Assembly: GCA_958450365.1 (NCBI GenBank)
Contig: CAUEEP010000735.1
Span: forward strand, 2,478,001 to 2,542,000
Length of the DNA stretch: 64,000 nucleotides
Reading direction: 5' to 3'
Origin: Mesorhabditis belari
Taxonomy: Eukaryota > Nematoda > Chromadorea > Rhabditida > Rhabditidae
A program made the translations under genes and the position numbers. Positions 1-10,844 of the stretch are shown here, piece after piece. Within the stretch, counting starts at the first letter, position 1, and each line of letters starts with the position of its first letter. The notes beneath the pieces are model-generated. The model did no database searches. It had not been told where the DNA came from and saw only the letters and a list, made by a program, of their open reading frames with translations.

Positions 1-29
1 TTGTTTATATCCGAACCACCTAATAAATA

Positions 30-120
30 TACCGTATTTTCTCTAATAGTAGTGCACCGAAGCGAGCCGAGTTGGTGACTATTTTACGGCTTTCAAAGTT
101 TTCCCAGAAGCTCAGTGGCT
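30..120 (-). mobile_element. Truncated copy of the TA-flanked CTCTAATAGTAGTGCACC MITE
   Basis: One end of the repeat is present (ACCGTATTTTCTCTAATAG then the conserved inner part GAGTTGGTGACTATTTTACG); the other end is missing. Full-length relatives are at 39154-39375 and elsewhere. Confidence 0.7.
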
Positions 121-267
121 AATTAAAATGTTTCCTAAAGATGTTGATAACCGATTTTCTTTAGAAAAAGCTATCGTAATCCTTTTTCTTTAGAAAAACG
201 ACTTTAATCCTTTTTTCGGGCGAGTTTTTCGAGCCTGTAAAGCCATTTTAAAGCCATTTTTCTTCAG

Positions 268-3200
268 GTTGACCCAGCTGATGATGGAGTATTCGATGGA
301 GATCTCTTGCTGACAAAAGAACAAGTGAGAAATTGAGAACAAGTGGAATCTTGCAAGAGGATTACTTTCCAAAATTTAGTCTGAATATTTGCTGAATGAG
401 CTTGATAAGGGCGGTGTCGAAGAAGAGGTGGGACTGCCGCCGGGTAAGCTTTTCAGAAACTTTTCAGAAAATTTTCAGAAGGTAATCTCCCCCCTTCACT
501 CGAGTATTAACCTTCATTTCCCTCCTCTCGCCCCACAGGTCTCGTGGTCATGCAGTTAGGATTGATTTCTCTGAACCATAAGGCCCGGGTTCGATCCCTG
601 GTAGTGGGAAGAAGTTTTGTTTTGATTGAAAATATCAAAGGAACCGTCAACCTCCCTTCACTCGAGTATTAACCTTCATTTCCCTCCCTTCGCCCCACAG
701 GTCTCGTGGTCAAGTGGCTAGGATTGATTTCTCTTACCCATAAGGCCGGGGTTCGATCCCTGGTAGTGGGAAGAAGTTTTGTTTTATTGAAAATATCCAA
801 GGAACTGTCAACCTCTCTTCACTCGAGTTTTAACCCTTATTTCCTTCCCTTCCCTCACATGGCTTGTGGCCTAGCGGTTAGGATTGATTTCTCTTACCCG
901 TAAGGCCCGGGTTCGATCCCTGGTAGTGGAAAGAAGTTTTCTTTTTATTCCAAGGAACTCCCAACATCCCTTCACTCGAGTTTTAACCCTTATTTCCCAC
1001 CCTTCTAGCTCTTCTGGCCTAGCAGTTAGGATTGATTTCTCTTACCCATAAGGCCCGGGCTCCACCCCTGGCAGTGGAAGAGAGGCTTTGTTTTTATTGG
1101 AAATGGGAAACTAGCCCTAAATCGCCCTTCACTCGAGTCCCTTATTGAAGAGAGTATTGAAGAAGTCTCTTATTGAAGAGAAAGGAGAGTCTAGTCTCCT
1201 TGTGGGATGTCTATTATCCTTGTAGGATGTCTAGTCTCCTTGTGGGATGTCCTTATTCTCTCCTTTCAACCACATCTCCCGTGGTCAAGTGGCTAGGGTT
1301 TATTTCAATCACTCATAAAGCCCGGATTCGATCCCGGCAGTGGAAGGAAGTTTTGTTTTTAGGTGCCGAAGGAGAAGTTGCTCCACTTGATCCAAGCCAA
1401 GATCCCGATTATGATAGTTCGATTGCGGGAGCCAGTCTAGATTATGAGGTAAAGTTATTCTTTGTTTCTGTCTCTGAAGAATTTCCAAATGCAGTTTAGC
1501 TTTGCTTTCGTTTAGGTGGAAACAACTGATCCCCCAGATGCAGGAATGGTGCAACCGGAAGAGCCACAGCTCAGCAGAATGTAGGGTTTTACGTGTAGAT
1601 TTCTTTCTTTAGTCAAAGTAGATCTTTCAATTGTTATTGTTGATTTTTGAAAGTTCTGTGAGCTTCTAAGAGCTTCTGAGAGCTTCTAAGAGCTTCTAAG
1701 AGCTTCTGAGAGCTTCTGAGAGCTTCTGAGAGCTTCTGAGAGCTTCTGAGAGCTTCTGAGAGCTTCTAAGAGCTTCTGAGAGCTTCTAAGAGCTTCTAAG
1801 AGCTTCTGAGAGCTTCTGAGAGCTTCTGAGAGCTTCTGTGAGCTCCTGAGAGCTTCTGAGAGCTTCTGAGAGCTTCTAAGAGCTTCTAAGAGCTTCTAAG
1901 AGCCTCTGAGAGCTCTGTGAGCTCTTCAAGCTCACTATCGGCTAGTCTGGCTTAGAACCAGACTAGAACTAGACTAGTTTCAAGCACTTTATCAGAAGAG
2001 TTGACCTTGTTTAGTTCTCTAGCGGGATTGAACCCTTTCCCCCTAGAAACAAAGCTCTTAGCCAGTCAGCTATGGGTTTGAGTTTTTGAGTCTTTCACAG
2101 TTCAAAACCCTTTTCCAGGGCTCGAGCGGCTCTCTTCTTCGAGCAACAATACGTGCGCAAATGGGACAATACTAGGCCAATCCCGTACACTTTTCATGAA
2201 TCATTAGGTAAAATTTATTGAAAATCATTCGCTTTTTTTCATTAGTTTCAGAGTTTTTCATTAGTTTAAATAAAATTTCAGAGAATTTTTGATCTTTCAG
2301 AGAGCGGGGATCAACAAACAGTTCGACAGGCTCTTCAAACAATCTCAAATAATGTTCCATGCCTTCGTTTCCAATACGTTTCGGCACCAATTCAAAACGG
2401 ATACTTTTTGTATTATATGAAAACCGATGCGCCTGGATTGTAAATAGTTTCTTAATACATTAAAAAAGCGATTTAAAGAGCACTTTTGAAGTTTAACAAA
2501 ATGATTTCAGCTGTGGCCTTTCTCGAATCGGAAAAGTGACTGGTGGAAACGAAATCTACTTGAGTTTCACTTGCAATGGGGTAATAATTTGAATCTAAAG
2601 CTTTGTTAAAACGTCGAACATTCATTATTTTTAAGTTCTAAGCATTTTCAAATCATTTTAAATCAAAACAAAACTTCCTTCCGTTGCCGGGAATCGAACC
2701 CGGGCCTTATGGGTGAGAGCCATAAATCCTAACCACTAGACCACAACGGACATGTGGACGGTGAGGGAAAATGAGGGTTATGACTCGAGTGAAGGGAGAT
2801 TGAGGGTTAATTTGACAGATTGACAGATTCGTTAACCCTTTCTGGAGGAGGGGAAACAAGCGGGCTGTGGTGTAATGGTTAGCACACTAGGCCGGTAAGC
2901 GAAAGGTCGGGGGTTCGAGTCCGGGTGGCGCCAAGTTTTCGGCTAATTTGACATTTTTTCAAGAAAACAAAATTTCCTTCCGTTGCCGGGAATCGAACCC
3001 GGGCCTTATGGGTGAGAGCCATAAATCCTAACCACTAGACCACAACGGACATGTGGACGGGGAGGGGAAATGGGGGTTAAGACTCGAGTGAAGGGAGATT
3101 ACGGGTTAATTTGATTGACAGATTAGTTAACTCCCTCTGGAGCAAGGCGGACCAAGTGCGTTGTGGTGTAATGGTTAGCACGGTCGCCTGGTAAGCGAAA

Positions 3201-6200
3201 GGTCGGGGGTTCGAATCCGGTTGGCGTTCTTTTTTTGACCTGCTCTAGTTTCTAGTGATTGACATTAAAGGGTGACTTTGCGAGCTGCCTAACTACAGTA
3301 ATTTCTATAGTACGTAGCCGTAACGACATCATTTTCTATAGAATTTCTATTCTATGCAATTTATTTAGAATTGTATTCTATACAATTCTATAAAACAATC
3401 AGATTTATCGGCTACCGTAACCCAGTAGATATTACAGTAACCCTTGGAGCTACCATACTTTAAAAACCTAAAGACTAGGAAATACAAAATTCTACAGTAG
3501 ATCTGGGCAAGGGCAAGCAGGATTACGGTACCCGGGGCATGCTTTAAAAGGTTCAAGAAGATTCTGAGATTCTGAGAGCTTCTGAGAGCTTCTGAGAGCT
3601 TCTAAGAGCTCCGAGAGCTTCTGAGAGCTTCTGAGAGCTCTGAGAGCTGCTAAGAGCTCTGAGAGCTTCTGAGAGCTCTGTGAGCTTCTGAGAGCTTCTG
3701 TGAGCTTCTGAGAGCTCTTCAAGCTCACTATCAGCTAGCTTGAAGCTGGCTTAGAACCAGACTAGAACTAGACTAGAACTAGACTAGTTTCAAGCACTTT
3801 ATCAGAAGACTTGACCTTTTTTAGTTCTCTAGCGGGATTGAACCCTTTCCCTCTCGATTAAGAAACAAAGCTCTTAGCCAGTCAGCTATTGTTTTGAGTT
3901 TTTGAGTCTTTCACGGTTCAGAACCCTTTTCCAGGGGCTTCAAAGCTTTATAGTTTATTATTTTTTAACCATAAAGCTTGATTTTTCATTATCACATTGT
4001 TTCTAGAATATCGGAGTGACAATTCATGAAACAATGCATTCACTGGGCGTTGATCATCAGCACATTCGAATGGATCGAGACAAATGGATTACGGTGAATT
4101 GGGGAAATGTCAATCCACAAATGTACGACTCGTTAGCCGTTTCGGACGCAAAAACATTCACCACGTGGGTTTTTTTTTGGAAAACTCTTGTAGCAAAGGA
4201 TACAGTAGATAGTAGACTTTTGTAGCTGATTGTAAAGATACAAAAGTTTTAGCGATTTGTAAAGCTACAAGACTGTAAAGCTACAGTCACTGAAGCAGAC
4301 TGTAGCCTGGATTTCAATGTTTTTCTGAGAATCGCTTGAGCTTTTTCCAGAAGAGCCCAATCAATTTACACTTAAAGAAGAAAATTTAACAAAATCTTTA
4401 GGCTACATCATGGCTATAATGAATTAAAGATTTAAAGCTTATAGAGCGAGCCTGGGGGCTCGTTGAGAGACGTTGAGAGACGTCGAGAGACCGAAAAAAT
4501 GACAACTCAACTTTAAACCTCCTTAGCTTGCTCTACAAGCTTTAAACCTTTAATTCATTGTGGCCACAATGAATTGAAGGTTTATCTACATCGTGGATTA
4601 AAGACTTTGCTAGTTTTTCTTCTTTGGGTGTAAATTGATTTGTTCTGGAGAATTCTAGATTCTTGATTTGCTCTAGCAATCTCTTAGAAATTGAAATCCT
4701 AGCTATTTAAGCGTTCGTGAAAGATTTTGAGCAATCTAGCTGAGTTCTTTTTGGAATAATGTAGGAAAACTGGGGTATATAAGCTGGACAAGAAGCTGGA
4801 CAAGAAGCTGGACAATAAGCTGGACAAGAAGCTGGACAGGAAGCTGGACAAGAAGCTGGACAAGAAGCTGGACAAGAAGCTGGACAAGAAGCTGGGCAGT
4901 AAACTGGACAAGAAGCTGGACAAGAAGCTGGACAAGAAGCTGGACAGTAAACTGGACAATAAGCTGGACAAGAAGCTGGACAAGAAGCTGGACAAGAAGC
5001 TGGACAATAAGCTGGAAAATAAGCTGGAAAATAAGCTGGAAAATAAGCTGGACAATAAGCTGGACAGTAAGCTGGACAGTAAACTGGACAGTAAGCTGGA
5101 CAGTAAGCTAAACAGTAAGCTGAACAATAAGCTGAACAATAAGCTGGACAGTAAGCTGGACAATAAGCTGAGCAAATCGATCTACAGTAAGCTTACAGTC
5201 ATCTAAGCACTAGCGAACATTGAAAGAACAGGTACGGTACGTTAGTTTAAGATATACAGACATACAGCAAGCTGTAGTATTGACTTACAGTAATCTAAGC
5301 ACTAGAAAGATTGAAACGACAAGCTTAGACTCATGCTCATGCTTCTACCGTGTTTTCGTTTAAGAATTCAAAGTTTTAGTTACGGAGTACCGTATGATTA
5401 CGCTAGTGTGATGCACTACAATGCTTACACAGCAGCTGTTGATTACACAAAGCCGACTCTAATTCCAATTGTGAGTTTTATCCAGTAAGAGACAGTAAAA
5501 TTGTCTTTGGGAAGTTGACAGGGTTATAAAAGATTCAAATTTGTTTATTAGATTGTTTAATCAATCAACTTTGATCAATTTTAAGCCACTTTAGCTCGAT
5601 TTACAGGCTTTAAAGCATTAAATATGTTTATTAGATTGTTTATCAATCAACTTTGATCAATTTTAAGCCTTTTTAGCTTGCTTTACAAGCTTTAAATCTT
5701 TAACTATGTTTATCAAACATTAATGAACTTTGATCAGCTTTAAGCAACTTTAGCTCGATTTACAAGCTTTAGATCATTAAATATGTTTATAAAATTGTTT
5801 ATCAATCAACTTTGATCAATTTTAAGCCACTTTAGCTCGATTTACAAGCTTTAAATCCTTAAATATGTTTATCAAATTGTTTATCAATCAATTTTGATCA
5901 ACTTTAAGCATCTTTAGCTCGGCTTACAAGCCTTGAATCTTCAAAAATGTTTATCAAACATGAGAACTAAGCTTTAAGCCACTTTAGCTTGGTTTACAAG
6001 CTTTAGATCTTCAAAAATGTTTATCAAATTGTTTACCAATCAACTTTGATCAACTTTAAGCCTCTTTAGCTCGCTATACAAGCTTTAAAGCGTTAAATAT
6101 GTCTGTCAATTGTTTATCAATCAAAGTCTATCAATCAAAGTCTATCAATCAAAGTCTATCAATCAAAGTCTATCAAAATCTTTCAGTACAATGCTGATGC

Positions 6201-6447
6201 GAATATTCGAGTGATGGGACAAAGAGATTCGATGACGAAAAGAGATGTCGAGATTCTCAATAAAATGTACTGCAAACCGGCTAGTGAGTTTTTAAAAGGA
6301 AAGTAAAAGACTACCGTACTCATCATTACAGACTGTTACGATACTAATGTTTACTGTGGCCATTGGGCTCTCGACAATCAGTGTGGATCGGCGAATACTG
6401 GAGGATGGATGGCACAAAATTGTCGAAAAAGTTGTAATTTCTGCTAG
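268..6447 (+). CDS. Astacin-family zinc metalloprotease with C-terminal ShKT domain (5' end outside window)
   Basis: Eleven exons join in phase: 268-324, 380-443, 1363-1448, 1516-1580, 2119-2207, 2301-2439, 2511-2580, 4007-4164, 5380-5470, 6187-6283, 6332-6447 (343 residues visible). The first part is an acidic pro-region (VDPADDGVF...). The catalytic domain follows (from about KWDNTRPIPYTF). The zinc site HETMHSLGVDHQHIRMDRD lies near visible residue 197 and the Met-turn SVMHY near 252-256. The last exon encodes a six-cysteine ShKT domain ending CRKSCNFC. Astacins are secreted endopeptidases in which three His bind zinc and the Glu of HExxH is catalytic; all are present. The usual Glu after the third His is Gln here. 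No start or signal peptide is visible; by comparison with the paralogue at 11751, roughly 280 residues should lie upstream. Introns hold the tRNA-like tandem repeats, a duplicated 10-bp minisatellite cassette and a 12-bp array. Family certain, substrate unknown. Confidence 0.9.
537..1348 (+). repeat. Five tandem degenerate tRNA-Glu-like units
   Basis: Copies lie at about 537-612, 696-772, 858-931, 1005-1082 and 1272-1348, mostly about 160 bp apart. Each keeps an A-box-like GTGGTCAAGTGGCTAGGAT and a B box GGTTCGATCCC. The anticodon stem does not pair, so these are tRNA-derived repeats, not genes. They share the CTTCACTCGAG spacer with the intact-looking tRNA-Glu copies at 2679-3049. Confidence 0.7.
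1655..1930 (+). repeat. 10-bp minisatellite (AGCTTCTGAG), first copy of cassette A
   Basis: About 27 units with AGCTTCTAAG variants, in an intron of the first astacin. The sequence after it, to about 2115, recurs after the second array at 3561-3722. Confidence 0.9.
1995..2075 (-). other. tRNA-like sequence in cassette A flank
   Basis: Reverse-strand B-box-like GGTTCAATCCC and A-box-like CTGACTGGCTAAGAGC; the stems are poorly paired. A near-identical copy lies at about 3826-3905. Confidence 0.45.
2679..2750 (-). tRNA. tRNA-Glu(CUC)-like gene, copy 1
   Basis: 72 nt on the minus strand. Acceptor TCCGTTG pairs with CAACGGA, the D arm is GTCT/GGAT, anticodon stem TATGG/CCATA, loop CTCTCAC (anticodon CUC), T stem CCGGG/CCCGG. 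It folds as a full tRNA-Glu, but it sits in a duplicated repeat block inside an intron, so it may be one of many repeat copies. Confidence 0.75.
2862..2932 (+). pseudogene. tRNA-like sequence (Thr-type), degenerate
   Basis: Has GTGTAATGGTTAGCAC (A box) and GGGTTCGAGTCC (B box), but the acceptor and anticodon stems pair poorly. Head-to-head with tRNA-Glu copy 1. Confidence 0.5.
2978..3049 (-). tRNA. tRNA-Glu(CUC)-like gene, copy 2
   Basis: Same 72-nt sequence and fold as copy 1, within a second repeat unit of the duplicated block. Confidence 0.75.
3158..3228 (+). pseudogene. tRNA-Thr-like sequence, anticodon loop CTGGTAA
   Basis: A and B boxes are intact and four of five anticodon-stem pairs form; the loop would give GGU, an anticodon not normally used in eukaryotic tRNA-Thr. 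Probably a decayed tRNA. Confidence 0.5.
3561..3722 (+). repeat. 10-bp minisatellite, second copy of cassette A
   Basis: Same AGCTTCTGAG/AGCTCTGAG units as 1655-1930, in a later intron of the same gene, followed by the same roughly 200-bp flank including a tRNA-like sequence. Confidence 0.9.
4339..4655. repeat. Imperfect inverted repeat in an astacin intron
   Basis: The left end (CCCAATCAATTTACAC) and right end (GTGTAAATTGATTTG) are reverse complements, and AATGAATTAAAG pairs with CTTTAATTCATT inside. Possible decayed fold-back element. Confidence 0.5.
4791..5176 (+). repeat. 12-bp minisatellite (AAGCTGGACAAG)
   Basis: About 32 units with AAT and AGT variants in the intron before the Met-turn exon of the first astacin. 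Confidence 0.9.
5535..6110 (+). repeat. Tandem units of about 120 bp
   Basis: About five units containing TGTTTATCAATCAACTTTG and CTTTAGCTCGATTTACAAGC. Followed at 6118-6178 by a 14-bp array (CAATCAAAGTCTAT). Confidence 0.8.
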
Positions 6448-6482
6448 CCAACAACTAATATTTTGATTTTTCAATGATAGAG

Positions 6483-6488
6483 AATAAA
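6483..6488 (+). terminator. Poly(A) signal AATAAA of the first astacin gene
   Basis: AATAAA lies 36 bases after the stop codon of the upstream astacin gene, a normal distance for a nematode 3' UTR. Confidence 0.6.
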
Positions 6489-6570
6489 GAATACATTTTT
6501 TTTTTGATTTATTGTCTTATTGGTTAAAGACGACGACTACGAAAAGATCAAGAAAATCGATCAAGATGAG

Positions 6571-6655
6571 AAGGTCTCTAGAAGGCCTCTAGAAGGTCTC
6601 TAGAAGGCCTCTAGAGGGTCCCTAGAAGGTCTCTAGAAGGCCCTTAGGAGGGTGC
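6571..6655 (+). repeat. Short tandem repeat (CTCTAGAAGG)
   Basis: Units of about 11 bp with GTCTCTAGAAGG and CCTCTAGAAGG variants. Confidence 0.7.
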
Positions 6656-7370
6656 TCAACTTGCTGCCATTCTTGATTGACTTGAGAAAGCAAACGAAGC
6701 TTTGAACAACACTCTATCCTCATTGGAAGACCGTGCTGATGCTCTTGAAGATCTGCTCTTGAAGATCTGCACAGAAGAGCCGACGGAGCCGGAACTAGAC
6801 TCGCTGAACTCGTTGATGAGGCGAATCGGCGAATCGAAGCAATTCCAACCAAATTCGACTCGACGCTGAGATGAGAGAAGAAATCTCGGTTGCACGAAAC
6901 ATCCTTGCCACCGCTCCAACAGCTGCCGACAAACACGCACACTAGCTTTCAAGCACAGTCGATGCAGGCACTTCTGCCAGTGCTCGACGACCGCAACACC
7001 TACTGGAACGAATTAAGGTGTTAATCATTGCGAGTTAAGGTGTCAAGCTGTTCAACTAATAGTAAGCTAAAAGGCCCAGCTCAGCCAAGTAAAGCTCTGC
7101 TAAGAGCTCTTAAAAGGATTACCGGGAGATCGAACCTCAGGAATCGAACCTGGAACCCCACGAATCGAACCTGGGAATCGAACCTGGGGAATCGAACCTG
7201 GGGAATCGAACCCCAGGAAAGCACGAGATGCCGCCGATCAGCTTCTCGAGGAAGTTCGACAACCACTTGATGCTCTCACTGCAAAACCATCTTGCTTCCT
7301 TGATGAGGCTCGTGGTGATTTGGAGGATGCCAAGCGTGCCAAAGAGAATCTCGAACGTCAGTAATTAAGC
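6655..7370 (+). pseudogene. Broken coiled-coil gene fragment, possibly laminin-like
   Basis: Coding-like stretches occur in shifted frames: EKANEALNNTLSSLEDRAD (about 6680-6740), AGTRLAELVDEANRRIEA (about 6790-6840), REEISVARNILATAPTAADK (about 6870-6940), and AADQLLEEVRQPLDAL to AKRAKENLERQ then stop (about 7230-7366). The heptad-like, Asp/Ala/Glu-rich text recalls domains I/II of laminin subunits. Stops, frame changes and an inserted GAATCGAACCTGGG array (7122-7220) make it a pseudogene. The laminin link is a guess. Confidence 0.45.
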
Positions 7371-7926
7371 TAAGAGTTTAGCAAAAAAAAACAAAAAAAT
7401 GACTTACAATGAGGAAATGACAAATAAACAAATAAACTGACAAATAAACTCGTTTATTAGTTAACTGAATAGCTTTTAAATGGCTTATTGCATTGTTTAG
7501 AGATAAATAAATAACTTTTTCTTTTTCTTTTATTATTTCTTTTCATTTTCTTAAGAAGAATATCGTAAGGAAAGTTATTTTTCGGAAAATTTCGCTATTA
7601 TACAATCAATTCAGTTTTCAATCTAGATTTAAAAGCTTTTTCAACTCTTTCTTCACCTTATCTTTCCTCTTTTTATTTATCCTTTGAATTTCTTGCAATT
7701 TCCCCAATTTTCCTTGACAAAAATGTCAAATTAACCAAAAACTTGGCGTCACCCGGACTCGAACCCCCGACCTTTCGCTTACCGGCCTAGTGTGCTAACC
7801 ATTACACCACAACCCGCTTTCTTTCCCTCCTCCAGAAAGGGTTAACGAATCTGTCAATCTGTCAAATTAACCCTCAATCTCCTTTCACTCGAGTCTTAAC
7901 CCTCATTTTCCCTCCCCGTCCACATG

Positions 7927-7998
7927 TCCGTTGTGGTCTAGTGGTTAGGATTTATGGCTCTCACCCATAAGGCCCGGGTTCGATTCCCGGCAACGGAA
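7927..7998 (+). tRNA. tRNA-Glu(CUC)-like gene, copy 3
   Basis: Identical 72-nt tRNA-Glu fold to copies 1 and 2, on the plus strand. Confidence 0.75.
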
Positions 7999-8096
7999 GA
8001 AAGTTTTGTTTTGATTTAAAATGATTTGAAAATGCTTAGAACTTAAAAATAATGAATTTTCGACGTTTTAGCAAAGCTTTGGATTCAAATTATTAC

Positions 8097-8211
8097 CCCA
8101 TTGCAAGTGAAACTCAAGTAGATTTCGTTTCCACCAGTCAACCGTTTCCACCAGTCACCGCTTTCACCAGTTTCCGTTTCCACCAGTTTTCCAATTCGAG
8201 AAAGGCCACAG
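8097..8211 (-). pseudogene. Inverted copy of an astacin exon with a 45-bp internal expansion
   Basis: Reverse complement of the 2511-2580 exon (CGLSRIGK to YLSFTCNG), including the flanking acceptor and donor bases. It is 115 bp rather than 70 because a GGTGGAAAC-type motif has been repeated inside it. The added 45 bp is a multiple of three. Confidence 0.8.
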
Positions 8212-8527
8212 CTAAAATCATTCAAATTTTTTGTTAAACTTCAAAAGTGAATCTCTTTTTAATGTAATAAGAAAATATTTGCAATCCGGGTAAAGTCACG
8301 GCAAGCGTTAAGGTCAATCACTAGGAACTAAGGAAGCTCAAAAGCTTGGTGCCGCCGGGATTCGAACCCGCGATCTTTCGCTTACCAGCCAACGGTGCTA
8401 ACCATTACACCACAACGCACTTGGTCCGCCTTGCTCCAGAGGGAGTTAACTAATCTGTCAATCAAATGAACTCGCAATCTCGCTTTCACTCGAGTCTTAA
8501 CCCTCATTTCCCCTCCCCGTTCCCATG

Positions 8528-8599
8528 TCCGTTGTGGTCTAGTGGTTAGGATTTATGGCTCTCACCCATAAGGCCCCGGTTCGATTCCCGGCAACGGAA
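8528..8599 (+). tRNA. tRNA-Glu(CUC)-like gene, copy 4
   Basis: Same fold as the other copies except GGCCCCGG for GGCCCGGG, which weakens the T stem. Confidence 0.6.
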
Positions 8600-8620
8600 G
8601 AAAATTTTGTTTTTTTGAAA

Positions 8621-9420
8621 AAATGTTAGCTTTTAAATCCAATGAAAAATAGAACTTCTAGGTGTTTGACTGAGGTTTTTTCTTAAAAACAATGACTCAT
8701 CTATGACATCTCCAGATGGAGTTAACTAATCTTTCAATCGAATGAACTTCTAGGTGTCTGACTGAGACTTTTTCTTAAAAACAATGACTCATCTATTTCC
8801 CGAAATGAAATCTCTTTTGAGCAGTGTTTTTTTGATAATAAAATGAAGAGTTCTTTGAGAAAAAGGAAACGACCGTTCCTCGTCGATCCAAAAAAAGGAA
8901 AAAGAACATAAATGAGATATTTGTATCAGTTTTTTTCGGGGATTTTTCCCGTTTTCTCAATTCTCATCAAATTCTTGATCTTCAGCACATTTTAGACCAT
9001 TTCTCTAGTGAAATTGTCGATTTCGGTCGATTTTTCATTTCTCTACCCTCAAACGATCTCAAATTTCCCTTTTTTTCCCTTTTTTCAATGTCTTTTCAAT
9101 TTTCAACAGTCTGAAATCTCATTTTCAATGTTTTTCTGTAAATTTCGATTAAAAGAAGAGTTTTCTAATATCTCTAAGCTTTAAATCTCTTCGCTTTCTC
9201 TAAGCTTTGAATCTCGACAAGAGATATGTGTGGAAAACGAGTTGGTGACTGGGAAATGGTAATGGGAAATGGGCTATTTTAGATTTGAAAGTGAATTGTG
9301 AAAGAAGACATTTAAGAAGATTTAAGAAGAAGAAATTTCGGGGAACCCGGGCGCTCGGATACGACTTACCAAAAAGGGGATCAATCATTTGAAGACGTTC
9401 ATATAGATCTTTCCGTTATA
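8621..9420. other. Spacer without recognised features
   Basis: AT-rich. A short direct repeat (GACTGAG..TTTTTCTTAAAAACAA) occurs twice at about 8668-8800. No coding sequence is supported. Confidence 0.5.
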
Positions 9421-9450
9421 TAGATCTTTTCGCTATATAGAGTGACGTTA

Positions 9451-10158
9451 TATATGTCGTAACCGTTTACGAAATTCAGCCGCTAATGGAATGAGGGTAT
9501 TTCCGGGCATCCAATCAAAAAGTCGCCCACATAAAAAATGTTCATAATACATATATTTTATAATAAACTTTTGAAATTAGCTCATTTGGTTCAGTAGAAA
9601 ATTTTTTTTGAGCCCCCAAAGTTTAGGTTTTTGAACCTAAACTTTGGGTGGCTAGAAAAAATTTTCTACTCAGCCAAAAAACTTGCCTAATAGCTCATTT
9701 TGTAGCCAATTTGATGTAGTTTCTTAAAGTAAAGCTACATTGAACATTTGTTAGGAGAAAGAGGGCGAGGAACGACTTCAGTTGAACTCGGTCGCTGTTT
9801 TCACATTTGAGAATTGCCCTGAATTTGTTCCTCGCCATTTTTCTCCTACTTTCAACGAAAAATTGTTTTAGATGGCTTTACTTTAAGAAACTACATCAAA
9901 TTGGCTACAAAATGAGCTATTAGGCAAGTTTTTTGGCTGAGTAGAAAATTTTTTCTAGCCACCCAAAGTTTAGGTTCAAAAACCTAAACTTTGGGGGCTC
10001 AAAAAAAATTTTCTACTGAACCAAATGAGCTAATTTCAAAAGTTTATTATAAAATATATGTATTATGAACATTTTTTATGTGGGCGACTTTTTGATTGGA
10101 TGCCCGGAAATACCCTCATTCGTTAGCGGCTGAATTTCGTAAACGGTTACGACATATA
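9451..10158. mobile_element. Fold-back element with 284-bp inverted arms
   Basis: Left arm 9451-9734 and right arm 9875-10158 are nearly perfect reverse complements (ends TATATGTCGTAACCG / CGGTTACGACATATA). The 140-bp centre is partly self-complementary. Both sides carry a similar sequence of about 34 bp (TAGATCTTTTCGCTAT...CGTTATATA). Confidence 0.9.
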
Positions 10159-10477
10159 GATCTTTTCGCTATCTAGAGTGCCGTTATATACAGGGTGCGG
10201 CAAAAGTTCTGACACTTTTGCTGTAAACAGTAATTTTTTTGGCTTCAAAAACCCGTGAATTTCAAAAAAATAACGCCGGATTCTAAAAATTTAGGTAATT
10301 TCACCCCAATATAGCCATTTTCATCAAAAGATTTCAACTCTCAATAACTTTTTGACGAGAATTTTTTCTATCCCGGTCTGGTCGCTGAAGATTTTTGCGA
10401 AAGTTGACTTAAACTTTGCAGAATGAAATTTTTTCTCAAAAACTGCTGTTACCATTTGATAGAACTGAGTTTTTTCT

Positions 10478-10844
10478 GAAGCACGTGTGGCTGACTGGTT
10501 AAGTGTCTTTTATCTTAATCGGAAGGTCGAGGGTTCGAACCCCACATGCGACATGGTCACCCCCTTCGGATTTCCTTTCCCTTCGGGTTGAGAGGTTTTC
10601 TGGAGGGCAGTCTGGTGGTTGTGGCCCCAGTTCTTTAAAGTGACAAGCCACTCCTTCATCGTCATCTTCCCTTCACCACCAAAAAAGCTATTTAGTTCCC
10701 CATTGAGCTTAGGGTTAGGGAGCCGTCTGTCATGACGTGGGTTAAGTTAAGATATAGCCTAGTATTGTGTGTGTCGTTGTATTGTGATTGATATATTTCG
10801 TGTATGCGATAAATTCACCACTGGTAGCCCCAGTCGGTATTTTT
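10478..10844 (+). mobile_element. SINE with tRNA-like head and 40-bp direct repeats
   Basis: The head (10481-10552) has an A box (TGGCTGACTGGTTAAGTG) and a B box (GGTTCGAACCCC). A roughly 290-bp body follows. Identical 40-bp sequences at 10438-10477 and 10845-10884 (AAAAACTGCTGTTACCATTT...) flank the insert as target-site duplications. Confidence 0.85.

Larger units (their letters stand above)
2490..3240. repeat. Left arm of an inverted segmental duplication
   Basis: Contains the end of one astacin exon, two tRNA-Glu-like sequences (-) and two tRNA-Thr-like sequences (+). The same modules, inverted and in slightly different order, occur at 7735-8620. Confidence 0.85.
7735..8620. repeat. Right arm of the inverted segmental duplication
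   Basis: Modules in order: Thr-like tRNA (-) about 7744-7816, tRNA-Glu (+), inverted astacin exon, Thr-like tRNA (-) about 8349-8429, tRNA-Glu (+). It mirrors 2490-3240 across 4.5 kb. Confidence 0.85.

Noticed and set aside
4699..5175. 158-residue Ser/Leu/Phe frame
   Set aside because: Translation of the 12-bp intron minisatellite on the minus strand.
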